Assembly (NCBI GenBank): GCA_963728365.1
Contig: CAVSJI010000001.1
Location: 1,302,001-1,366,000 of the forward strand
From: VRUE01 sp963728365
Lineage (GTDB): Bacteria > Actinomycetota > Thermoleophilia > Solirubrobacterales > 70-9
Length of the DNA: 64,000 nt
Direction: 5' to 3'
Position numbers and translations under genes: made by a program. How positions within the stretch are numbered: position 1 is the first letter of the stretch; every line of letters starts with the position of its first letter. The notes under the pieces were generated by a model that saw only the letters and a program-made list of their open reading frames with translations, was not told the DNA's origin and ran no database searches. This document shows, piece by piece, positions 9,442-16,505 of this stretch.

Positions 9442-9977
9442 AGGCGGCCTCTCAGACTGGCGTCTCTACCGGCGAAGTACTTCAGATACTTGCGATCTGC
9501 ATTGCAATTGTGGTCGCGCTGATCGCTCCCACTTGGGCCGTAATTCGCCGGACTCGAAAGCGACTCCGGATCGCCGAACGGAAACTCGACCATCACTTGG
9601 TCGAGGCACCTAAGTACCGCCACGTAATCGCCTCTGTTACGGCCCGCGGTTTCGCAGGTGCGTTTAATTCTTTGGAGCTTGTGGCCGGCCTACAGCAACG
9701 CCTGATGAGCGACCGCTTGTCGGAGCTCGATATCGATCAAGTAGCCGCCGAGCAGCAGCGACTTAGAGAGGATGTAGAAAGGGCCTGGATGGAACTCCGC
9801 CTGCTAACCGGCAATCGCGCCGCCCAGAACTCTGCCCTCCAGCAGCTCAAGCGAATTGGAGATGCCAGTACCGAGCGACTGCTGGGAGAGAAGCTGCGTG
9901 AGGCAGAGTTCACTGAGTTGAGTTCAGAGCAAATGGACAGAACTGCCGAAGCCATTAGGGACCGGCGTCGGGCTTAA
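9438..9977 (+). CDS. Single-pass membrane protein with coiled coil, third gene of kinase cassette
   Basis: A 179-residue protein, GTG start overlapping the receiver stop (GTGA). One membrane helix (about residues 13-35) is followed by a basic stretch (RRTRKRLR) that should hold the rest in the cytoplasm. The remainder is highly charged and predicted by eye to be helical or coiled coil. I recognise no family. Its tight translational coupling to the kinase and receiver suggests that it is the output or scaffold of the same signalling unit. It converges with the multi-XRE gene, whose stop is 26 bp away. Confidence 0.6.
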   Translation: MKAASQTGVSTGEVLQILAICIAIVVALIAPTWAVIRRTRKRLRIAERKLDHHLVEAPKYRHVIASVTARGFAGAFNSLELVAGLQQRLMSDRLSELDIDQVAAEQQRLREDVERAWMELRLLTGNRAAQNSALQQLKRIGDASTERLLGEKLREAEFTELSSEQMDRTAEAIRDRRRA

Positions 9978-10003
9978 ACGAATGCGCGGATATTGCTAAC
10001 CCT

Positions 10004-11743
10004 TCAGCGTCGGCGGCGTGCGTCGGTCTCGACTGCGCGACGCGGACTTCTACGATAGGAAAGGTGCCCTCCCGCATCGCGAAGTTCGCGGATATAGGGG
10101 CCGACGGCGCCGACCTTCAAGCCCAATGCATCGGCGATGTTCCGTTCGGGTCGTCCCTCCCGCCAGAGGCGCGCGAGCAGAGCATCCCGCTCGGCTTTGG
10201 TCGGCGGATGATCGTCCGGGCCGTATTCGGAAGCCGGGAGCGGGCGGACGTACCAGCTTTCCACTCCCGCGAACAGGTCGGCGAGGTCGACCCCCAGCGC
10301 GCCGGCCAGCTTGACCGCCGCGAAGATTCGGAAGTTCCGGCCGCCGCGCTCGAAGTCGACCACGTCGCCACGACACATGGAGGCGCGTGCGCCGAGAGCC
10401 TGTTGCGAGATGTTCGCCCTCCGCCGGGCGCGGCGGACGTTCTGTCCGAGGCGCTTTCGGCCCGAGCCCTCGTCGCCCTCGGCCTCGAGCTTGAACTTCC
10501 CGACGCTCGGGTCCCAGGCGATGCCTGTCGTAATTCGTGCGCAGGACACGTTGAGACTCGCCGCCAGCCTCATAGCGAGAGAGACCCTGGGGACGCCTCC
10601 CCTTCCGTTCTCGATCCGGTGCAGATAGGTCCGATCGACCTCGGTCGCTTCCCCGAGCTCGCGGAGGGTGAGTCCAGCGGCCTGCCGGTGAAAGGCGACG
10701 TTGGCGCCGATGCGGGCGGCTGCTTCGCGCTCTGAGACTTCCGGCCCGTCGGCATCGGTGGCGAGCTGCTCGCGGTTGGTGGCAACAGGATCGCGCTCCG
10801 AAGGAGAGTCCGCGCACTGCTTGCCGCGTCGCCGCCGCGCTCCTTCATGGACGGCCCGTGTGGGCGGGCTGCGATGCGCGAGTCGGTCGCCGTGCTCGCG
10901 CAGGCGGTGGACGATTGCCGAGACGGCGCCCGGCGAGGCACCGACCGCATCCGCGATCTCGCCGGCCGTCTTGCCCTCGCTCCAGAGCCGCTTGATCGGG
11001 CCGTCGAGGCTGTGGGCGTCGTGACGCTGAGCGCGGCCCTGGCGGGCCGTATCGGCGCAGGGCGCCTGCCGGGGCTCCCAGGCAGCACCTGCGAGCAGGA
11101 ACGCGGCTGGGACTTCCAAAGCCCAAGCCAGGGACAGCAGGGTCTCGATCGTCGTCTCGCGGACGCTTCGCTCGATCAGAGACAGACCGGCCTTGGTGAG
11201 ACCGGCGGCACAGGCGAGCTTCGCTTGCGTCAGGTGGCGACGCTCGCGGGCGGCACGGACGTTCTGCCCGAATATCGCAGCGACCTCCTGGCGACTGCCG
11301 ACCGGATCGCGCGGCGGCGCCGGATCGAAGATCGGCACGTTGGCGGGCAGCACGAGGAAGAAGCCGGCGAGCCGTTCTGAGAACGGGCGGCGATCGCCGG
11401 GCTTGCGCACCCTCTCGCCGGGGTTCCAGTAGACGCGCTCGACCAGGCCCTCGATCGAGACGCCCATCGAATGCGCGAGCCTGAGCGCCTTGGTCGCGCT
11501 CAGTTCGTGCGCGCCGTCCTCGAAGCGCGACAGCTCCTCGACCTTGAGCCCGGCCCGCCGGGCCAGCTCCGACCTCTCGATGCCCGCCCCTTGGCGAAGC
11601 CGCCGGAGGTTGGTCGCAAGGCGCTCAACGAGGGGGCTGCCCGGCCCCGTTTCGGGGATGCAGTCTTCGCACCGCCTCGGCGAGGGGCCCTCGCCGAAGT
11701 CGAACAGCGCCCGGCCGCACTCCTCGCAGCGAGACTGCTCCAC
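10004..11743 (-). CDS. Multi-helix-turn-helix protein: zinc ribbon, four XRE domains, two extra HTH segments
   Basis: A 579-residue protein. The N-terminus has a zinc-ribbon-like CxxC-x15-CxxC (C6, C9, C25, C28). XRE-type HTH domains lie near residues 38-100, 155-220, 345-405 and 430-490, most followed by a W-x-P-like motif (YWNP, AWEP, AWDP). Two further HTH-like segments with the shared pattern LW-EG-IADA-G (about 250-290 and 525-565) follow XRE pairs. The layout therefore looks like a duplicated XRE-XRE-HTH module. Such a protein could bridge several operators. No enzymatic domain is visible. The ATG is fixed by the CEEC ribbon close behind it; a long palindrome lies directly upstream. Confidence 0.65.
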   Translation of the reverse strand: MEQSRCEECGRALFDFGEGPSPRRCEDCIPETGPGSPLVERLATNLRRLRQGAGIERSELARRAGLKVEELSRFEDGAHELSATKALRLAHSMGVSIEGLVERVYWNPGERVRKPGDRRPFSERLAGFFLVLPANVPIFDPAPPRDPVGSRQEVAAIFGQNVRAARERRHLTQAKLACAAGLTKAGLSLIERSVRETTIETLLSLAWALEVPAAFLLAGAAWEPRQAPCADTARQGRAQRHDAHSLDGPIKRLWSEGKTAGEIADAVGASPGAVSAIVHRLREHGDRLAHRSPPTRAVHEGARRRRGKQCADSPSERDPVATNREQLATDADGPEVSEREAAARIGANVAFHRQAAGLTLRELGEATEVDRTYLHRIENGRGGVPRVSLAMRLAASLNVSCARITTGIAWDPSVGKFKLEAEGDEGSGRKRLGQNVRRARRRANISQQALGARASMCRGDVVDFERGGRNFRIFAAVKLAGALGVDLADLFAGVESWYVRPLPASEYGPDDHPPTKAERDALLARLWREGRPERNIADALGLKVGAVGPYIRELRDAGGHLSYRRSPRRAVETDARRRR

Positions 11744-11782
11744 GACTCGGCGCCCCGCAAGGACTCAGCCGGCGATTGTGAC

Positions 11783-11873
11783 TTTCCGAGGGCCAAGGCA
11801 GGAAGCGGCGGACCGCCCAACCACGGGCGGTCCATCCGCCCCTCCCTGTGGCCTGCGCCTTGGCCCTCGGAAA
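11783..11873. repeat. Long intergenic inverted repeat (91 bp)
   Basis: Perfect 17-bp arms (11783-11799 and 11857-11873, beginning TTTCCGAGGGCC on the plus strand) enclose a second, inner palindrome (about 11809-11832, GGACCGCCC...GGGCGGTCC). It lies between the SSB-like gene and the multi-XRE gene, both on the minus strand. It could be a terminator of the upstream gene, an operator, or an attenuator in the XRE-gene leader. Confidence 0.75.
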
Positions 11874-11893
11874 ATCACCAGTCGCCTCCGGCC

Positions 11894-12310
11894 TCAGCGG
11901 CCCCCGACGAGGAACAGATGCAGCGGCGGGTCAGGCGGGGCGCCGGGGTGCACGGAGGCGGCGACGATCACGCCCCACTGGCTGCCGTCCCCGGTCGCCT
12001 CGCGATCGCTCAGTTGACCCCATGCGAGCACCGAATCACCGACCCGCAGGCTCGGCACGCTGCGCCGAGCCAACGCGGCCGGCACTTCGACCTCGCAGCG
12101 CGCCAGCGTCCAAAGGTCCTCGGGCCGCTCGGGGTCGCGGACCGGGAACCCAAGTCGGAGCATCGTGACCGCATCGCCTCGCGGGCTCCTCGCCCGGTGA
12201 GGCGTCTCCAGCAGCGTTCCGGTCAGCACCAGGTGGTTCAGTTCATGCGGAAGCCGCTCGGGAAACGGCTCGCGTCCCGTCCGCGCCGATCGGCATCGCC
12301 AGCCGCTCAC
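11894..12310 (-). CDS. OB-fold, single-stranded DNA-binding-like protein
   Basis: About 138 residues from the GTG at 12310, which overlaps the stop of the preceding gene (GTGA). An earlier in-frame ATG at 12331 exists but would overlap that gene by 25 bp. The pattern LNHLVLTGTLLE, then TLARCEVEVP, then LRVGDSVLAWGQL resembles an SSB/OB-fold strand order, including the entry into a complex phrase typical of SSB. It is shorter than chromosomal SSB and lacks an acidic tail. With its upstream partner it looks like mobile-element cargo. The family call is tentative. Confidence 0.45.
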   Translation of the reverse strand: MSGWRCRSARTGREPFPERLPHELNHLVLTGTLLETPHRARSPRGDAVTMLRLGFPVRDPERPEDLWTLARCEVEVPAALARRSVPSLRVGDSVLAWGQLSDREATGDGSQWGVIVAASVHPGAPPDPPLHLFLVGGR

Positions 12311-12780
12311 GGCCGGTCTCCGTGCGGGCAACTGGACCGGACCCGCCGCGGGGCGTGGCGATCAGCCCGCCCGCGGTCGGCCTCGCGGGGGTCGAGGTCG
12401 TCCAGGAGCTTGTTGCAGACCTCGTAGCCGAGCTGGAAGCGCCGGTCCGTCTCGGCGTCGTCGCGGCTGGACTGCGCCTCTGCCCCGGACTCGACCAGCA
12501 CCGGCACGGCTTCCGCGTGCAGACGCTGGAGCAGTTCCATCAGGTCGTGGGCCGGCATGGTCAGCTCGAACGTCTCGCGCTCGTCGCGCTCAGCCCAGCC
12601 GATGTCCTGCAGGAGCCGGAAGTCTTCGGCGAACTCCAGGCCCAGGCGCTCGGCCTGGGCGAAGTCCTTGGTTCGCTCCAGGGCGACGAAGAAGTCCTCG
12701 ATGCTGCCGAGGTGGTTACGGACCAGCTCGTAGAGCCCTGCGCGCTGGTTCCGGTCGATGGTCGTGACGGTGGCGGGCAC
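12307..12780 (-). CDS. Hypothetical helical protein upstream of SSB-like gene
   Basis: About 157 residues. I choose the GTG at 12780 because AGGAGGGG lies four bases before it; the frame stays open upstream to 12906 without a ribosome site. The protein appears mostly helical (TTIDRNQRAGLYELVRNHLG, then several Leu/Glu-rich helices) and ends in a basic Arg-rich tail. I do not recognise a family. Its stop overlaps the start of the SSB-like gene, so the two form a small operon. Confidence 0.55.
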   Translation of the reverse strand: MPATVTTIDRNQRAGLYELVRNHLGSIEDFFVALERTKDFAQAERLGLEFAEDFRLLQDIGWAERDERETFELTMPAHDLMELLQRLHAEAVPVLVESGAEAQSSRDDAETDRRFQLGYEVCNKLLDDLDPREADRGRADRHAPRRVRSSCPHGDRP

Positions 12781-13065
12781 GATGCCCCTCCTCTCGATCG
12801 AGGCACCGAGGAGAAGCCCGCGACGCGGTCCGAAACGGCCTACGGCGGTACGGTCTCTCTCGCATCGAAGGCGTGTCCTTCGGTGCCGGGCCCCGGGGCG
12901 TTCCACCGTCGCCGGGGCCGTTTATCTCTTGGTTGCTCGCGGCCGAAAGTAGGTGGATCGGGGGCGCCGCGCAAGGCCTGGATCGACCTCACTTCGACCT
13001 CGTGTTGCCCCAGGCGTTGCCCCAGGGCCGTTTTTGCACCCTCTTGTCTACACTCCAGAAAGACG
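12781..13065. other. Intergenic region between mobile-type operon and tRNA-fMet
   Basis: About 285 bp with no convincing gene. It contains a hairpin with perfect 8-bp arms GGCCCCGG...CCGGGGCC (12889-12896 and 12912-12919). It also has a short tandem-like stretch GTTGCCCCAGGCGTTGCCCC (from about 13012), with a related GTTGCC...GCGTTGC on the other side of the tRNA near 13240. These could be remnants of a recombination site. Confidence 0.4.
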
Positions 13066-13089
13066 AAAACCCTGCGATTTGCAGGGCTT
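13066..13089 (-). terminator. Intrinsic terminator after tRNA-fMet
   Basis: Read on the minus strand, just past the tRNA 3' end, GCCCTGC and GCAGGG form a stem around an AAATC loop, followed by TTTTC. This is a classical hairpin plus short U-run and is one of the few in this window that has a T tract. Confidence 0.7.
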
Positions 13090-13097
13090 TCGCCGCA

Positions 13098-13171
<74 letters not shown>

Positions 13172-13274
13172 GCGGTCTGGGGATGTTAGCAGCGTTGCGC
13201 GGGATGGCTGGGGCGCTGATGCGGCTTTGCAGGCGGTGTTGCCAGGGCGTTGCTCTCTATTGTGGCGCGGGCAG

Positions 13275-14222
13275 ATGGCTGGGGACTCGCGCACTCATAG
13301 GGTGGCGGTGGTCGACGTTGGGTCTAACTCGACGCGGCTGCTGATCGCCGACGTCGCCGGGGCCTCGGTCAGCGAGGTCGAGCGGCAGAGCCGGGTTACG
13401 CGACTGGGGCGGGGAGTCGACCTCTCCGGGCAGCTCTCGGCCGAGGCGACCGAGGCCGCCTGTGGGGCGATCGCGGACTACGTGGCGCTCTGCCGCAAGG
13501 CCGGGGTCGAGCGAGTCGAGGCGATTGCGACGAGCGCGGTGCGGGACGCCTCCAACGGGGGCGCATTCGTCGCCGAGCTGCGCGAGCGCTTCGCGCTGTC
13601 CGCCCGGGTGCTCGACGGCGAGGAGGAGGCTCGGCTGACCTACGTCGGCGCCACCGCCGAACAGCCGCCGGCGGAGCCGACCCTGGTCGTCGACATCGGC
13701 GGCGGCTCCACCGAGCTGATCGTCGGCACCGGAACCGAGATCGCCTTCCACGCTTCCTTGCAGGCGGGCGTCGTCCGCCACACCGAGCGCCACATCGTCT
13801 CCGACCCGCCGACCACGGCCGAGCTCGAGGCCCTGGCCCGCGACGTGCGCGCCCTGATCGAGGATGCGATCGCCGACCAGGCCGGGGCCAAGGCCACCGC
13901 CGGCATCGCCGTCGCCGGCACGCCGACCTCGCTCGCCTCGATCGAGCTCGGCCTCGAGCCCTACGATCCGAAGCAAGTACACGGGCATACGCTGACCCTC
14001 ACCACGATCCAGCGCCTGCTCTCGCAATTGGCCTCATCCCCCCTGTCCAAAAGGGTGGAGATCGCCGGTTTGCACCCCGATAGGGCACCCAACATCGTCG
14101 CCGGAGTCGTGATCCTGGTCGAGACGCTCCGCGCCTTCGGCCTCGAGCGCATCGGGGTCTCCGAGCACGACATCCTCTACGGCACAGCGATGGGCGTGTT
14201 TTCCGCTCTGGAACGCGGATAA
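13275..14222 (+). CDS. Exopolyphosphatase / pppGpp phosphohydrolase family protein (Ppx/GppA)
   Basis: About 315 residues from the ATG at 13275; an in-frame TTG at 13227 is less likely. The ASKHA-fold motifs of the Ppx/GppA family are present: VDVGSNSTRLLIADV near the N-terminus, ATSAVRDA, DIGGGSTELIVG (phosphate 2 motif, about residue 140) and AGTPTSLASI. The enzymes remove terminal phosphate from polyphosphate or convert pppGpp to ppGpp. The length matches the short actinobacterial Ppx form, which lacks the C-terminal HD-like domain. It is transcribed away from the tRNA. Confidence 0.9.
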   Translation: MAGDSRTHRVAVVDVGSNSTRLLIADVAGASVSEVERQSRVTRLGRGVDLSGQLSAEATEAACGAIADYVALCRKAGVERVEAIATSAVRDASNGGAFVAELRERFALSARVLDGEEEARLTYVGATAEQPPAEPTLVVDIGGGSTELIVGTGTEIAFHASLQAGVVRHTERHIVSDPPTTAELEALARDVRALIEDAIADQAGAKATAGIAVAGTPTSLASIELGLEPYDPKQVHGHTLTLTTIQRLLSQLASSPLSKRVEIAGLHPDRAPNIVAGVVILVETLRAFGLERIGVSEHDILYGTAMGVFSALERG

Positions 14223-14622
14223 CCCCGTATTCCCAAGCGGGGGTAATCCCCTGTTCCCAATTGGACAGCCCGCATCCCGCCGCCCCTCCAAACAGGTCAA
14301 AGCGGGACCCTTACCCCCAAAACTTGGTATCCGTTCCCTACTCAATTCAGGGTAGTCAGAGATATTCTTGCTAGACGCCGTGGATAGGCCCGCAGATAAT
14401 CGCCACATCGGGGAAAGAGGTGGGATCAACCACCACTCGAACCGGTACAGGACTCAGGCGATTGCCGCATCATGGCGCCTCCCGCCGCCTGGGTCCACCA
14501 AATAGACTGGTCCCTGAAGACGTACCCCTGCCCGTCCTGAGGGACCAACTTGAATCGGCCGCCAGCGATGGCGGTCGATTCACGTCTGGGGACGAATCGC
14601 GCTCCGCCACGCTCCGCCCCGC
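14223..14622. other. Intergenic region, 400 bp, with nested hairpins
   Basis: No gene seen between the convergent ppx and ThDP-enzyme genes. The half near 14500-14600 has a hairpin with arms TGAATCGGCCGCC and GGCGGTCGATTCA (about 14551-14581, one mismatch). Another pair, TGGTCCCT...AGGGACCA, surrounds the segment just before it. These may serve as a bidirectional terminator. Confidence 0.45.
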
Positions 14623-16242
14623 TCAGGCCAAGTTCGACTTGCGTGGGTAGACGACCTCGGGGTCGGTGAGCACGTTGACCAGGGTCGGCCGTCCCGACTC
14701 GAAGGCTCGTTCCAGCGCCGGTCGCAGCTCCCCCGGCTCCCGCACCAGCGCCCCGTCGCAGCCGAGCGCCTCGACCATCTGCTCGTAGCGCGTCTCCGGC
14801 CGCAGCTCGGCCGCCACCGAGTAGCCGTAGAGGAACTTCATCGGGTGGTGCTCGAGCGCCCAGATCCCGTTGTTGCCCATCACCCCGACCACCGGCAGGC
14901 CGTGGCGGGCCATCGTGTCGAACTCGATCCCGGCGAAGCCGAAGGCGCCGTCGCCGAGCAGCAGGCAGACCTGCCGGTCGGGATGGGCGATCTTCGCCGC
15001 GATCGCCTGCCCCGGCCCGGCGCCGAGGCAGCCGAACGGCCCGGGGTCCATCCAGCAGCCCGGCTCATAGGTCTCGATGAAGCGGCCCGCGTAGGAGACG
15101 AAGTCGCCCCCATCGCCGACGACGATCGCGTCGCGCTCCAGCACCTCGCCCAGCTCCCTGTAGACGCGCACCGGGTGCAGCGGCGCGCGCCCGTCGTTCA
15201 GCTCCTCCTGCTCGGCGGCTCGCTTCTCGGACTCGACCCGGCGCAGCTCCGCCAGCCAGGCCTCGGTCCGTCCCGCGCCGGCGCTCTCGCCGCCCATGCC
15301 CTCGCCGATCGCTGCCAGGCTCGCCGCGACGTCGCCGACCAGATCGACGTCCGGTGCCCGGTTGGCGTTCAGCTCGTTCGGCGCCGCGTCGACGCGGATC
15401 AGCTTCGCGTCCGCGGCGATCGCCGCGCCGAAGCCGAGCCGGAAGTCGAGCGGCACGCCGATCACCACGGCCACGTCGGCGCCCCCCAGCCCTGCCCCCC
15501 GCGCCCGGCTGAAGCAGAGCTCGTGGTCGGCGGGCAGGCAGCCGCGCCCCAGGCCGTTGAGGAAGACCGGCGCCCCGAGCGCCTCGGCCAGCGCCCGCAG
15601 TTGCTCCTCCCCGCGCCCCCAGTACAGCCCGGTGCCGGCCATGATCGCCGGACGCTCGGCGCCGGCCAGCAGCGCCGCCGCCTCCTCGACCCCCTGCGCG
15701 GGCCGCGCCTCGGCGACCGCCGGCTCCGGCACCTCCTCCGGCGCCTCGGTGAAGACCACGTCGAGCGGGTAATCGACGAAGGTCGGCCCGTTCGGCGCCG
15801 CCATCGCCAGGTCGAGCGCCGCCGCGGTGCGCGCCGCGATCTGTCCCGGCTCACGCACCGTCTCCGCTGACTTGACCAGCGGCGAGACGAACGGCAGGTG
15901 ATCGATCTCCTGCAGCGAGCCCGAGCCCCAGCGCAGCTCCGGCGCCCGCCCGCCCAGCACGCAGACCGGCGAGCAGTTCGCCTGCGCCCCGGCGATCGCG
16001 CTGATCCCGTTGGTCACGCCCGGCCCCGCGGTCAGCGCCGCGACGCCCACGCCCCGCGTCGCCTTGGCGAACCCCTCCGCGGCGAAGGCCGCCGTCTGCT
16101 CGTGGCGCACGTCGACGATCTCGATCCCCTCCGCCCGGCAGCCGTCGTATATGGAGAACAGGTGTCCCCCGGAGAGCGTGAAGAGATGGCTGACGCCGCG
16201 CGAGCGCAGCGCCCTTGCGACGATCCTTCCGCCGTGCTCCAT
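14623..16242 (-). CDS. Thiamine diphosphate-dependent enzyme, acetolactate synthase-like
   Basis: A 539-residue enzyme of the POX/AHAS superfamily. The N-terminal PYR domain has the catalytic Glu context VRHEQTAAFAAEGFAK (about residue 48). The central domain covers about 190-320. The C-terminal PP domain has the ThDP/Mg motif GDGAFGFAG...NN (about 430-460). Likely reactions are decarboxylation or ligation of a 2-keto acid; the substrate cannot be read from the sequence. No small regulatory subunit (ilvN) is adjacent, so it is probably not the biosynthetic acetolactate synthase. No Shine-Dalgarno is visible at the ATG, so it may be leaderless. It is divergent from tRNA-Leu. Confidence 0.8.
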   Translation of the reverse strand: MEHGGRIVARALRSRGVSHLFTLSGGHLFSIYDGCRAEGIEIVDVRHEQTAAFAAEGFAKATRGVGVAALTAGPGVTNGISAIAGAQANCSPVCVLGGRAPELRWGSGSLQEIDHLPFVSPLVKSAETVREPGQIAARTAAALDLAMAAPNGPTFVDYPLDVVFTEAPEEVPEPAVAEARPAQGVEEAAALLAGAERPAIMAGTGLYWGRGEEQLRALAEALGAPVFLNGLGRGCLPADHELCFSRARGAGLGGADVAVVIGVPLDFRLGFGAAIAADAKLIRVDAAPNELNANRAPDVDLVGDVAASLAAIGEGMGGESAGAGRTEAWLAELRRVESEKRAAEQEELNDGRAPLHPVRVYRELGEVLERDAIVVGDGGDFVSYAGRFIETYEPGCWMDPGPFGCLGAGPGQAIAAKIAHPDRQVCLLLGDGAFGFAGIEFDTMARHGLPVVGVMGNNGIWALEHHPMKFLYGYSVAAELRPETRYEQMVEALGCDGALVREPGELRPALERAFESGRPTLVNVLTDPEVVYPRKSNLA

Positions 16243-16281
16243 TGTTTGAGCCTATAGAGAGAGCCGAGCTACCATCGGCTT

Positions 16282-16368
16282 GCCCGGGTGGCGAAACTGG
16301 CAAAAGCGGCGCCCTTAAAAGGCGTTGCCCCACTGGGGGGCTTGCGGGTTCGAATCCCGCCCCGGGCA
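16282..16368 (+). tRNA. tRNA-Leu (TAA)
   Basis: An 87-nt class II tRNA with a long variable arm (TTGCCCCACTGGGGGGCTT region). It has acceptor GCCCGGG/CCCGGGC, anticodon loop CTTAAAA giving anticodon TAA, and T loop TTCGAAT. Discriminator base is A and CCA is not encoded. It reads the UUA codon, which is very rare in a genome this rich in GC. Confidence 0.95.
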
Positions 16369-16505
16369 CTCGCCGCCGCCGCGCGACCGCGTTCCTAAAG
16401 TCGCACTAAAAACTGCTGAGGTACCGCAACTACGCCGTTGCTACGGTGTCTCTAGAGCGAGACGACACAAACGCCTTCCCTGGCCCTTTCCCCTGGAGGA
16501 CACGC

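Noticed and set aside
13012..13060. C-terminal remnant of an integrase next to tRNA-fMet
   Set aside because: The minus strand can be read as a short peptide here, but no catalytic Arg/His/Tyr motif of tyrosine recombinases could be found.
14623..16242. Biosynthetic acetolactate synthase (ilvB)
   Set aside because: No ilvN or ilvC nearby, and the motifs allow several ThDP enzymes, so a specific symbol is not justified.
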